Position numbers and translations under genes: made by a program. The notes below the pieces were generated by a model. It did no database searches. It worked only from the letters and a program-made list of their open reading frames with translations, and was not told the origin of the DNA. From NCBI RefSeq assembly GCF_001905345.1, contig NZ_LFBV01000008.1, forward strand, positions 310,001 through 374,000: 64,000 nucleotides of DNA, given 5' to 3'. The stretch's first letter is position 1. Every line of letters begins with the position of its first letter. This stretch comes from Streptomyces uncialis (GTDB lineage: Bacteria; Actinomycetota; Actinomycetes; Streptomycetales; Streptomycetaceae). This document shows, in pieces, positions 33,331-42,138 of this stretch.

Positions 33331-34155
33331 ATGATGCGAACGATCGTGATCACAGGCGGCACCGACGGCATGGGCGCGGCCCTGGCCCGCCACTACCTCA
33401 CCGCGGGCGACCGCGTCACGGTCGTCGGCCGGAGCCGCCGCAAGTTCGACGCGCTGGTCGCGGCCGTGACCGGCGAGGACCCCTCCGCGGCGGCGCGGGC
33501 CGAGTTCATCGCGGCCGACCTGTCCCTGGTCGCCGACGCACGCCGCGTGACCGGTCACCTGCGGGCGCACCATCAGCGCGTCGACGCCCTGGTGCTGGCC
33601 GCGTCGTTCATCCGGCGGCACCGGCAGGTCACGGCCGAAGGACATGAGGCGTCCTGGGCGCTGTTCTTCCTCAGCAAGTACCTGCTCGTCACCGGGCTCG
33701 CGCCGCTGCTGCGCGCGTCCGGACGGCCGGTGATCGTGAACACCGCCGTCCCTGGCGCCCGGCCCGATGCCGTGGACTTCGCGGACCTGGAGATGACACA
33801 TGGGTTCACCTTGAAACGCTCCAACGCCCAGCAGCGCCGCGCCAACGAACTCCTCGGCATCCTCGCCACCGACGACAACCCGGACCTCGCCTACCTCACC
33901 TGGGGGCCGGCCCGTCTGGTGCGCACCAGCCTCGCCGGTGAGGTCGGCAGGGGCATGAGGATCACCGCCGCCGTTCTCGGCAAGCTGCTGGGCCAGCGCC
34001 CGGAAGCCGCGGTCCGGCCCGTCATCCGCGTCGTCGACGACCCGAAGCCTGGACGGGCCGCCTACCGCGGCGCCACCCCGCGCGCGCTCACCGTCGGCGC
34101 CCATGACGCGAAGGACGCCGCCCGGCTGGCCGCCGCGGTCACGGAAACCCTGTGA
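33331..34155 (+). CDS. SDR family oxidoreductase lacking the YxxxK motif
   Basis: 274 residues. The NAD(P) motif is ITGGTDGMGAALARHY. The region that should carry Tyr-x3-Lys reads HGFTLKRSNAQQRRANELLG, so the usual catalytic Tyr is missing. GAGGAGG lies seven bases before the ATG. Controlled by the divergent TetR, as in many detoxification pairs. Either it uses different chemistry or it is a binding protein. Confidence 0.87.
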   Translation: MMRTIVITGGTDGMGAALARHYLTAGDRVTVVGRSRRKFDALVAAVTGEDPSAAARAEFIAADLSLVADARRVTGHLRAHHQRVDALVLAASFIRRHRQVTAEGHEASWALFFLSKYLLVTGLAPLLRASGRPVIVNTAVPGARPDAVDFADLEMTHGFTLKRSNAQQRRANELLGILATDDNPDLAYLTWGPARLVRTSLAGEVGRGMRITAAVLGKLLGQRPEAAVRPVIRVVDDPKPGRAAYRGATPRALTVGAHDAKDAARLAAAVTETL

Positions 34156-34176
34156 GCCCCGCTGTCCTGGGCAGGC

Positions 34177-34334
34177 CTCGGCGGTCCGTCGGGTCCTCCG
34201 ATACGTCCAGACTCGCCGGATGCCCCGGCGGAGACGTGAGCCCCGAGTGTTCAGGACCCGGCCCGAACGCGGTGCGAAGTGCCACCGCCGTGTCGGGGCG
34301 TGGCCACCCGGGCGCCCCGGACTCCCCCCGCCGC
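34177..34334 (-). pseudogene. Duplicated fragment of the XRE-TPR regulator gene
   Basis: This stretch aligns without gaps to 37939-38096 (constant offset 3762), about 18 mismatches over 155 bases, covering the end of the helix-turn-helix and the following linker of the regulator at 36980-38236. Read on the minus strand it still resembles GWPRPDTAVALRTAFG but has no start, stop or downstream domain. It looks like a remnant of a duplication or recombination. Confidence 0.82.
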
Positions 34335-34390
34335 AGTACGAGCGAGTGCCCGCCGGGCCGACGACGCGGCGGGCATCGCGGGACAGGGTC

Positions 34391-35020
34391 CTACGAACGG
34401 CGGGCCAGCAGGTGGGCGTCGAGGAAGCCCCGTTCGGAGGCGGGGTCGTGGAGCAGCTGGGCGAAGGGCACGAGCCCGGCGTCGGTCAGCAGTTGGGCGA
34501 GGCGGTCCGCCGGCCAGCTGTAGGCGGGCGTCACCTTGTGGTCGAACCGGACCGGTTCCGGTCCGTCGGTTCCGAAGAAGGAGACGAGGAGCAGGCCGCC
34601 CGGTGCCAGGACGCGTACCTGCTCGGCGAGCAGCGCCGGGAGTTCCACCGGCGGGGTATGGATCATCGAGTAGTGGGCCAGTACGCCACCGAGCGCGCCG
34701 TCCTCGATCGGCAGGGACTCCATCCGCCCCTCCTGGAAACGCAGCGCCGGATGGGCCCGCCGGGCGTGGTCGACCATGCCGGAGGAGAGGTCGAGCCCGA
34801 AGGCGTCCAGGCCCAGTTCGTGCAGCATGGCCGTCAGATGTCCGGGCCCGCACCCGACGTCCGCGACCCGCGGGTTGCCTGTCGCGCGCACCAGTTCGGC
34901 GAAGGTGCCGATCATGGCCCGGGTGAACGGCTGTGTCTCCAGCCTGTTCGCGAACAGTGATGCGTACAGCTCGACGACTCCGTCGTAGGCCGCCCCGGTC
35001 CCGTCCTGATGATTCGCCAC
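34391..35020 (-). CDS. Class I SAM-dependent methyltransferase
   Basis: 209 residues, GTG start. SAM motifs: RVADVGCGPGHLTAMLHELG, AFGLDLSSGMVDHAR, and VLAPGGLLLVSFFGTDG. Substrate unknown. It sits directly behind the duplicated regulator fragment. Confidence 0.88.
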   Translation of the reverse strand: MANHQDGTGAAYDGVVELYASLFANRLETQPFTRAMIGTFAELVRATGNPRVADVGCGPGHLTAMLHELGLDAFGLDLSSGMVDHARRAHPALRFQEGRMESLPIEDGALGGVLAHYSMIHTPPVELPALLAEQVRVLAPGGLLLVSFFGTDGPEPVRFDHKVTPAYSWPADRLAQLLTDAGLVPFAQLLHDPASERGFLDAHLLARRS

Positions 35021-35107
35021 GGGCAGGACCCTACAGCAGGTCCGACGATCGGTTTTTCGTCGGACCGGGGCGCGGTGGCGGACGTGCCGCGGAGCGGCTC
35101 CCGCATC

Positions 35108-35611
35108 TCAAAGTCTCACCGCGAGGGCGCACATGGAGTACTTGCGTGCGGTGCCGCCCCGCGCCCCAGGGAGGATGCCGTAGGCGATCACCTCGGTCCG
35201 CCGGGCGGGGTGTGGAGGTGGAGCCGGGTCAGCCTTCGCGGGGATCAGCTGGCAGCGGGTCGCCCCGGTCGTCAGATGGAGCGCGAAGACACCTAGGGCT
35301 TCTTTGTCGGGCGGGTAGACGGCGCGGATCACGTCACCGAGTTCTTCGGGGCTCATGGTCCCGCCCCCGATCGCCGTGGGTGATTCGGCGTCCAGCAGCG
35401 CGCTGATCGAGTCGTGGACATGGATGCGTGCGACGCGGGTGGTGAGGGAGTCGTCGCCGGAGACCATCCGGAGGGTGTCACCGACCCGCATCCTGCGGAT
35501 CTTGGGGTAGCCGACCCGGATCTCGACGGTTTTGGTGCCGCTCACGATGAGGTCGAAACAGGGCTTTCGGATGATGAGTTGGTGTGCCCGGGGCCGGGTC
35601 GCGTCGTCCAT
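35108..35611 (-). CDS. ASCH domain protein
   Basis: 167 residues from the ATG at 35611 (AGGTGA upstream; a GTG at 35623 is possible). The ASCH fold is seen in HQLIIRKPCFDLIVSGTKTV, EIRVGYPKIRRMRVGDTLRM and VIRAVYPPDKEALGVFALHL. ASCH domains bind RNA or modified bases. A C-terminal extension after residue 110 is not part of the usual domain. It is followed closely on the same strand by the methyltransferase. Confidence 0.82.
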   Translation of the reverse strand: MDDATRPRAHQLIIRKPCFDLIVSGTKTVEIRVGYPKIRRMRVGDTLRMVSGDDSLTTRVARIHVHDSISALLDAESPTAIGGGTMSPEELGDVIRAVYPPDKEALGVFALHLTTGATRCQLIPAKADPAPPPHPARRTEVIAYGILPGARGGTARKYSMCALAVRL

Positions 35612-35647
35612 GGTCTGCTTCACCTTTCTGTGTCCCAGCGCCTTTGC

Positions 35648-36526
35648 TCAGTACACGTCCCATCGGGCCTGTGCGCGGCCCGTTCTCAGGGTGGTCAGCC
35701 GGTGGCTGAGCTGTGCCGTCGCTGAGGGGTCGCCCCCCTCGGCACGGCGGATGAACGACGCCAGCGTGTGCAGATCCCTCATGGTGATCAGGGTGCGGAG
35801 CCCCGGCCAGTGGGAGGGGTCGTGCCCGTAGTGACGGACGAACTCCTCGATCTCCTGACGGGTGCGGCCGAATCTGGCGCCCTGGAAGGTGTTCGCCAGG
35901 TCCAGCTCCCTGGGGCCGAAGGCGGCTTCGTCCCAGTCGGCCAGCCGTACGGTGTCCCCGTCCCAGAGGGTGTTGCCGGGGTAGGCGTCGCCGTGGACGA
36001 ACCCCTGGCCGAGGGGCGAGCGGAGGGCCCGGTAGTCGCTCCGGCTCTCCTCGACAGCCCTCTCCAGCCAGCGCCGGTCGTCCGGGCTGAGCGTACTGCT
36101 GGACGTCACCGCGTCGTGAAGCGAAGCGAGGGGCTGGTACGGGGACAGCTCCACGGGCGGGACGGGCAGCTCGTGCAACTGACGCAGGAGCGTGCCCAGG
36201 GCGCTCGGCGGTGGCGCCCCGGTCCGGTGCTGGGAGTAGCGCACCCACAGCGTGACGACGTACGGCCCGCATTGCACGGGCTGGGGTACATCGAGGGGTT
36301 CGACGGCGGGGAAGCCCTGACCGGTGAGCCAGCGGAGCAGGGCCACTCCACGAGCCGAGTCGGCCTCCTCGACAAGGGGCTTGACCCGGGCCACGGCGTT
36401 CGCGCCGGGGAGGAGGAAGACGGGGGTGGCGTGGCTGCGTATCACGGTGATGTCCCGCGCCGAGAGGCCGAGTTGGGAGCAGGCATCACGGACCGCGCTC
36501 TCGGGGACGGCAGGCGTGGCGGTCAT
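35648..36526 (-). CDS. Aminoglycoside phosphotransferase (APH) family kinase
   Basis: 292 residues. Catalytic block FVHGDAYPGNTLW and metal-binding LADWDEAAFGPRELDLAN. The family phosphorylates aminoglycosides, choline or similar alcohols; its presence does not by itself mean resistance. It lies 36 bp upstream of the ASCH gene on the same strand. Confidence 0.9.
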   Translation of the reverse strand: MTATPAVPESAVRDACSQLGLSARDITVIRSHATPVFLLPGANAVARVKPLVEEADSARGVALLRWLTGQGFPAVEPLDVPQPVQCGPYVVTLWVRYSQHRTGAPPPSALGTLLRQLHELPVPPVELSPYQPLASLHDAVTSSSTLSPDDRRWLERAVEESRSDYRALRSPLGQGFVHGDAYPGNTLWDGDTVRLADWDEAAFGPRELDLANTFQGARFGRTRQEIEEFVRHYGHDPSHWPGLRTLITMRDLHTLASFIRRAEGGDPSATAQLSHRLTTLRTGRAQARWDVY

Positions 36527-36644
36527 CGGTCGACGTTAGCGCGGTGCTCCCGTCGAAGCTCTGACGCGACCGGCCAAGTACGGCAAGGACGCACCAAGGC
36601 CGAACACCCCGCTGCCGGGCTCGTCCCGTCCCCGATGCCGCCCG

Positions 36645-36959
36645 CTAACGCTCGGACCGCTCCGCGCCGTGTTCGGCGGCGAGCGCGGTGATACGGGACG
36701 CCAGAGCCGTGTCCCGCGCGGTGATCGCGCCTCCCGCGTCATGCGTGTTGAGCGTGAACGTGACCGTGCCGTAGAGGATACGGATGTCGGCGTGGTGGTC
36801 GGCCTCATCCTCGGCCGCGGCGACGGCCGCGTACAGGGCGGGCAGGGCGCTCCGGTCGGACGTGAAGGCGGCGGTGAGGCCGCTGTCCCCGGCGGTCCAG
36901 CCGGGCAGGGCACCGAGCGCCTGGTCGAGTTCGGAACTGCTCAGGGGAGACGCGGACAT
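36645..36959 (-). CDS. Pterin-4a-carbinolamine dehydratase
   Basis: 104 residues. AEDEADHHADIRILYGTV and THDAGGAITARDTALASRI match the family, which dehydrates 4a-hydroxytetrahydropterin. The usual HHPD is HHAD here (Pro to Ala); both His are kept. AAAGGAAC precedes the ATG. No aromatic amino acid hydroxylase is in the window, so the actual role is open. Confidence 0.87.
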   Translation of the reverse strand: MSASPLSSSELDQALGALPGWTAGDSGLTAAFTSDRSALPALYAAVAAAEDEADHHADIRILYGTVTFTLNTHDAGGAITARDTALASRITALAAEHGAERSER

Positions 36960-36979
36960 GTGGGTTCCTTTCGGTCGGA

Positions 36980-38236
36980 TCAGACGGTGATCGGTCGCAG
37001 AGCCTCTTCGAACCGCCGGCCTACGGGGTCCTTCGTCCATCGCCGCATACCCTTGCGCAGCACATCCAGTTCCTTGAGGTGGCGGGCGGAACGGGTCTCG
37101 GCGGCCACCTGCGCGGAGGTGCGGGCGAGGTCGACCGCGCGTTCGGGTTCTCCGAGCGCCGCGTAGGCGGTGGCCTGACGTGCGAGGTAGACGCCGGTGT
37201 CCCGGCGTGCCGCGGGCGGCATCCCGGTGTTGATCACGCTCCAGATGTCCTGCGCTTCGCGGTGCAGCCCCATCCGCCCGTAGCAGGTCGCCCGCTGGAC
37301 CTCGAAGAAGTAGGCGTTGCGGCGGGCCGCCGTTCCCCAGGGGATCTCGGGGTCGACGCCTTCCACGACGCGGGACGCGGCGTCGAGGAGGCTGTCCACT
37401 TCTGCGCGGGATCCCGGCCCCAGCAGGGAGTGGCCGTGTGCCTGCTGCTGCATCAGGTTCACCCGGATGCGATCGCTCAGGCCGTCGTGACCCAGGCCGA
37501 GTTGGCAGAGCTCGACGGCGGCACGGCCGTCGCCGAGGTCCGATCGCAGATGTGCGGCGTTGGACAGCGTGTAGGCGACCAGGTCCACGTCACCGATCAT
37601 CTGGGCGTCGGTCTGGGCGATGCCGTGCCAGTACGCCGAGGTGTCCCACTGGCCCGCGTCCTGGTGCAGCCACCCGGCCAGCTCGGCGTAGGTGGCGCCG
37701 ACCCGGATCAGTTCCTCCCGGACCGGACCGCCGGCGGCCCGCGCCAGACCGCTGATCAGACGGTACTGCTCGGTGACCGTGCCTATGAGATCGCGGGGAC
37801 CGAGCATCATGTCGGCGGCGTAGTGGCCGTTGAGCTGCTGGTAGAAGTACGGGACGAGCTGCGGGTCGATATGGCGCGGCGTCACATCGGCGGAGTCGAT
37901 CACGGCGAGAGCGGCGAGCGACCCGGTCGCGAGGAAGCTTCGGCGGTCCATCGGGTCCTCCGATACGTTCAGGCTCGCCGGATGTCCCGGCGGGGGCGTG
38001 AACCCCAAGTGTTCAGGATTCAGCCCGAACGCGGTGCGAAGTGCCGCCGCAGTGTCGGGACGTGGCCATCCGGGCGTCCCCGACTCCCACCGCCGGTACG
38101 TACGCTCGCTGACGGCGAAGTGGGGATCGTCGAGCGCCAGGCGTCCCGCCGCAGAGATGCCTTCGGCCGCCTGTTCCTGGGAGAGCCATCCGCGATCCAG
38201 GCGGGCTGCCCTCAACTTCTCGTTGACGCCCGCCAC
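36980..38236 (-). CDS. XRE regulator with TPR-like domain and internal Tat-like motif
   Basis: 418 residues from a GTG preceded by AGGGGG. Helix-turn-helix about residues 1-80 (LSQEQAAEGISAAG, VSERTYRRWESG), then DRRSFLATGSLAALAVI near residue 105, and a C-terminal alpha-helical repeat region of about 290 residues (YAELAGWLHQDAGQWDTSAY and AARRDTGVYLARQATAYAAL). Streptomyces regulators of this build often keep such a twin-arginine remnant. The HTH part is duplicated as a fragment at 34177-34334. Confidence 0.85.
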   Translation of the reverse strand: MAGVNEKLRAARLDRGWLSQEQAAEGISAAGRLALDDPHFAVSERTYRRWESGTPGWPRPDTAAALRTAFGLNPEHLGFTPPPGHPASLNVSEDPMDRRSFLATGSLAALAVIDSADVTPRHIDPQLVPYFYQQLNGHYAADMMLGPRDLIGTVTEQYRLISGLARAAGGPVREELIRVGATYAELAGWLHQDAGQWDTSAYWHGIAQTDAQMIGDVDLVAYTLSNAAHLRSDLGDGRAAVELCQLGLGHDGLSDRIRVNLMQQQAHGHSLLGPGSRAEVDSLLDAASRVVEGVDPEIPWGTAARRNAYFFEVQRATCYGRMGLHREAQDIWSVINTGMPPAARRDTGVYLARQATAYAALGEPERAVDLARTSAQVAAETRSARHLKELDVLRKGMRRWTKDPVGRRFEEALRPITV

Positions 38237-38431
38237 AACCGCCCCCTGAGCTCCGGCATCCACGTACACATGATGTCCAACTCCAGTCTCGTACCCATCG
38301 ATACGGGTGATCAGTTCCCTCGGCCCAGTGGCCGGTGAATGGCCGGTGAGCGGCCGCTCGACTTCCTGGTCGGCGCGCATCCCGCCGCGCTTGGCTTGGC
38401 ACAGCCGACAACTCCGAGTCAGGGAGATCCT

Positions 38432-38938
38432 GTGCCGACACCTCGTACGACTCCGTGTGACACCGACGGACCGGGCCCGCACGTCAGAGAGACGTTCAGC
38501 CCCAGCGGACCCGCCAAACTCCCGATCACCCCCGCCCAGCGTCTGCAAACCCTGCGCACCCTCTGCAACGGGGACTCCCATGAGCTGCCCGAGCGACGGG
38601 TGGCCCTGTATGTGCGCGGCGAGGCGGGGCGGGAAGGGGAGGCCGACGCGGTGTTCGCCCGGTTGCGGGGGTACGCGGAGCGGCGCGGGTGGGAGGTGGG
38701 TGCGGAGTACCAGGAGGTGGACGGGTTCTTCCCGTCGGGGTCAGCGCCCGCCTGGGAAGCCGTCCGGCTGGGGGTGGCGACCGGGTTCGTCCACGGTGTG
38801 CTGACCGTCGGCCGGGGGCACCTCGACCCGGACGACCAGGTGTACGAGGACGAGATCCGCGCGGTGTGCGAGGGAACCGGGTTCCTGGTGCTGCTGGTGC
38901 CGGAGACGGCGGCGGACACCACGCCGTACCGCCCGTGA
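38432..38938 (+). CDS. Degenerate serine-recombinase-like protein
   Basis: 168 residues from a GTG with GGGAGAT upstream. The middle reads like the resolvase N-terminal fold (RVALYVRGEA, FARLRGYAERRGWEVGAEY, GFVHGVLTVGRGHLDPDD), but where recombinases have ARVS the sequence has VRGE, so the nucleophile Ser is absent. There is no DNA-binding tail. It ends with a GTGA overlap to the next methyltransferase, so the two are co-translated. Probably not a recombinase; function unknown. Confidence 0.72.
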   Translation: MPTPRTTPCDTDGPGPHVRETFSPSGPAKLPITPAQRLQTLRTLCNGDSHELPERRVALYVRGEAGREGEADAVFARLRGYAERRGWEVGAEYQEVDGFFPSGSAPAWEAVRLGVATGFVHGVLTVGRGHLDPDDQVYEDEIRAVCEGTGFLVLLVPETAADTTPYRP

Positions 38939-39507
38939 ACGGCCGTCGGATGCCCCCGTCCGCGCGGGAGTGGGACGAGTGGCACAGCGAACACACCCCG
39001 TATCCGGTGACCGAGGAGGAGGCGGACGGCTTCCTGGAGCTGACCGGGATGCGGCCGGGCGCCGTCGTGGCGGATCTCGGGTGCGGGACCGGGGAGTGGA
39101 CGCGGGCGCTCGCGGCCAGGGGTGCGCGGGTGACGGGCTACGACTTCTCACCGGGCGCGTTGCGTACCGCCCGCCGGGACGGGAGCTCCGACCGGTACGT
39201 CCACTGGGACATCGACACGGGGCCGGTGCCGCGTTCCCTCGCGCCCGGGAGTGTGGACGTCGTCACGTTCCGGGACTCCCTGCATCTGCTCCAGGTGTTC
39301 CGGGTGCTGGGTGACGCGGCCCGGTTCGTCCGCCCGGGAGGCGCCGTCCACATCCGGGAGAACCCGGCCGCCGGTACGACCGACCCCCGGTTCCCGGGAC
39401 GCCTCACCGAAGGGCGCCTCAGCGGCATCCGCACGCTGAACCGCTGGCCGCACACCTTCTCCCGGTGCGCGGGGACCACGGTCCTCGTCCTGCGCCGCCC
39501 TGGCTGA
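38935..39507 (+). CDS. Class I SAM-dependent methyltransferase
   Basis: 190 residues, starting at the GTG that overlaps the preceding stop (an ATG at 38950 is possible). Motif I VVADLGCGTGEWTRALAARG, motif II ARVTGYDFSPGALRTAR, then DSLHLLQVFRVLGDA and FVRPGGAVHIRENP. Substrate unknown. Last gene of the accessory block. Confidence 0.86.
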   Translation: MNGRRMPPSAREWDEWHSEHTPYPVTEEEADGFLELTGMRPGAVVADLGCGTGEWTRALAARGARVTGYDFSPGALRTARRDGSSDRYVHWDIDTGPVPRSLAPGSVDVVTFRDSLHLLQVFRVLGDAARFVRPGGAVHIRENPAAGTTDPRFPGRLTEGRLSGIRTLNRWPHTFSRCAGTTVLVLRRPG

Positions 39508-39638
39508 CCCCGGCCCCGGCCCACACGGACAGCCCGAGGTCGGACCGCCGGGCCCCAGGCGCCCGAGGTCGGACCGCCGGACACCGGACCGCCCCGGCAC
39601 CACACACCCCCGGGCGCCCGGCCGACGCCCGTCCCAGG

Positions 39639-40559
39639 TCAGACCGACAGGCCCCGTACCGCCAGGTCCGCCAGCGCGCAGACGAACAACGCGATGCCGA
39701 TGAAGCCGTTCACCGTGAAGAACGCCCGGTTCAGCCGGGACAGGTCGTGCGGGCGGACCACCCGGTGCTCGTACACGAACGCGACGGCGACGATCAGCAG
39801 GCCCAGCCACAGGAGGACCCCCGCGTCGGTGGCCACCGCGTACCAGACGAGCAGGGCCATCGTCACCGCGTGGCACACCCGCGCCCCGTACAGGGCCGCC
39901 GGGATGCCGTAGCGGGCCGGGAAGGACAGCACGCCGTGCGCCCGGTCCGCCTGGACGTCCTGGCACGCGAAGATCAGGTCGAAGCCGCCGATCCAGATCC
40001 CGACCGCGAGACCGAGGATCACCGCGTCCCCGGACCAAGTGCCGGTGACCGCGAGCCACGCGCCGACCGGGCCCATCGCCTGCGCGAACGCCAGGATCGC
40101 GTGCGGGAAGTTCGTGAACCGCTTCCCGTACGGGTAGACCACCATCGGGACGACCGCGACGGGCGCGAGCATCAGGCACAGCGGGTTGAGCAGGGCCGCC
40201 GCGCCCAGGAAGACGGCGAGGGCCACGGCCGCGCCGGTCCACGCGGAACGCACGCTCACCGCGCCGGTCACGATCTCGCGGTTCGCGGTGCGCGGGTTAC
40301 GGGCGTCGATCTCCCGGTCGATGATCCGGTTGCACGCCATCGCGAAGGTCCGCAGGCCCACCATCGCGACGGTGACGAGCAGCAGGGTGCCCCACCGGAC
40401 GCCGCCGCCGTCCTGGAACATCGCGGTCAGCGCGGCGATGTACGCGAACGGCAGCGCGAAGACCGAGTGCTCGATCATCACCAGCCGCAGGAACGACCGG
40501 GTCCGGCTCGCCGGGCGGGCCGGACCCGGCCCGCCGACGACGCTCTCGGTGGCCGGCAT
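39639..40559 (-). CDS. mqnP: Menaquinone polyprenyltransferase (UbiA family)
   Basis: 306 residues, about eight membrane helices. It attaches the polyprenyl chain to the naphthoate ring. Two aspartate-rich motifs are present: NRIIDREIDARNPRT and the second near CQDVQADRAHG. It follows mqnL on the same strand with a 40-bp gap. Confidence 0.95.
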   Translation of the reverse strand: MPATESVVGGPGPARPASRTRSFLRLVMIEHSVFALPFAYIAALTAMFQDGGGVRWGTLLLVTVAMVGLRTFAMACNRIIDREIDARNPRTANREIVTGAVSVRSAWTGAAVALAVFLGAAALLNPLCLMLAPVAVVPMVVYPYGKRFTNFPHAILAFAQAMGPVGAWLAVTGTWSGDAVILGLAVGIWIGGFDLIFACQDVQADRAHGVLSFPARYGIPAALYGARVCHAVTMALLVWYAVATDAGVLLWLGLLIVAVAFVYEHRVVRPHDLSRLNRAFFTVNGFIGIALFVCALADLAVRGLSV

Positions 40560-40599
40560 CAGCGTTCCCCCGCCGTACCGCGCCGCGCCCGTACGGGGC

Positions 40600-42051
40600 T
40601 CACAGTCCGTACTCCTTCCAGCGGCGGTCGACCGTGGCCGCCGTCGCCGGGTCGGAGCTCACCATCTCCGGCCAGCCGCCGTCCCGCGTGTACCCCTCCT
40701 CGGGGAGCTTGCGGGTGGCGTCCAGGCCCAGCTTGCCGCCCCAGAACTTCTGGTACGAGGCGTGGTCGAGATGGTCGACGGGACCCTCCACCAGGCTGAT
40801 GTCCCGGGAGTAGTCGACATTGCCGAGGGCCCGCCAGGCGACCTGCTCCAGGTCGTGGACGTCGCAGTCGGCGTCCACGATCACGATCAGCTTGGTCAGC
40901 GACATCATGTGGGCGCCCCAGATCGCGTGCATGACCTTCTGCGCGTGCTTGGGGTACTTCTTGTCGATCGCGACGATCGCGCAGTTGTGGAAGACCCCCG
41001 CCTCGGGCAGGTGGTAGTCCACGATGTCGGGGACGACGATCTTCAGCAGCGGCAGGAAGAAGCGTTCCGTCGCACGGCCCAGCGGACCGTCCTCGGTCGG
41101 CGGGCGGCCCACGACGATCGACTGGAGCAGCGGGCGCTTGCGCGTCGTCACACAGTCGATGGTGAGCGCCGGAAAGTCCTCCTGCGGCGTGTAGAAGCCC
41201 GTGTGGTCGCCGAACGGGCCCTCCGGGAGCGTCCGGCCGGGCTCCAGCCAGCCCTCCAGCACGACCTCCGCCTGCGCGGGCACCTGGAGCGGCACCGTCT
41301 TGCAGTCGACCATCTCGACGCGCTTGCCCTGGAGGAAACCGGCGAGCAGGTATTCGTCGATGTCACCGGGCAGCGGCGCGCTGGACGCGTACGTCACGGC
41401 CGGGGGGCAGCCGAAGGCGATCGCCACCGGCAGCCGCTCGCCGCGCCGGGCGGCGACCTGGTAGTGGTTGCGGCTGTCCTTGTGGATCTGCCAGTGCATC
41501 CCGATGGTGCGCTTGTCATGGCGCTGGAGCCGGTAGAGGCCGAGGTTGCGCACCCCGGTCTCGGGGTCCTTGGTGTGGGTCAGCCCCAGGTTGAAGAACG
41601 AACCGCCGTCCTTCGGCCAGGTGAACAGCGCGGGCAGGGTGTCGAGGTCGACGTCGTCGCCGCGCAGCACGACCTCGTGCACGGGTCCGTCCTTGACCTT
41701 CTTCGGCGGGACGTGCGACATCGCGCCGAGCTTGCCGAACGCCTCACGGACCCCGACGAAACCGTTCGGCAGCTCGGGCTTGAGCAGCCCGCCGATCTTC
41801 TCGGTGATCTCCGTGTACGACTTCAGGCCCAGGGCCTTCAGCAGCCTGCGGTCCGTGCCGAACACATTCATGGCCAGGGGCATCGAGGAGCCCTTGACGT
41901 TCTCGAAGAGGAGCGCGGGGCCCTTCGCCTTCTGGACCCGGTCGACGATCTCGCCGACCTCCAGGTAGGGATCGACCTCGGCCTTGATTCTCTTGAGATC
42001 ACCTTCGCGTTCGAGCGACCGGAGCAGGGAGCGAAGATCGTCGTAAGCCAT
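40600..42051 (-). CDS. mqnL: UbiD-family menaquinone decarboxylase
   Basis: 483 residues. Removes the ring carboxylate in the late futalosine pathway using the prenylated flavin made by MqnM. Family blocks: LLFENVKGSSMPLAMNVFG, IGMHWQIHKDSRNHYQVAAR, EVVLEGWLEPG and PEGPFGDHTGFYTP. Complete and of normal length. First gene of mqnL-mqnP. Confidence 0.95.
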   Translation of the reverse strand: MAYDDLRSLLRSLEREGDLKRIKAEVDPYLEVGEIVDRVQKAKGPALLFENVKGSSMPLAMNVFGTDRRLLKALGLKSYTEITEKIGGLLKPELPNGFVGVREAFGKLGAMSHVPPKKVKDGPVHEVVLRGDDVDLDTLPALFTWPKDGGSFFNLGLTHTKDPETGVRNLGLYRLQRHDKRTIGMHWQIHKDSRNHYQVAARRGERLPVAIAFGCPPAVTYASSAPLPGDIDEYLLAGFLQGKRVEMVDCKTVPLQVPAQAEVVLEGWLEPGRTLPEGPFGDHTGFYTPQEDFPALTIDCVTTRKRPLLQSIVVGRPPTEDGPLGRATERFFLPLLKIVVPDIVDYHLPEAGVFHNCAIVAIDKKYPKHAQKVMHAIWGAHMMSLTKLIVIVDADCDVHDLEQVAWRALGNVDYSRDISLVEGPVDHLDHASYQKFWGGKLGLDATRKLPEEGYTRDGGWPEMVSSDPATAATVDRRWKEYGL

Positions 42052-42138
42052 GCCGTCCAGTATCCGGTACCGGTTACCCTGGCCCCGTCACCGGGGCCGC
42101 GCCACGGCCCGCCACCACCCGCTGGGGGATTACGCACC

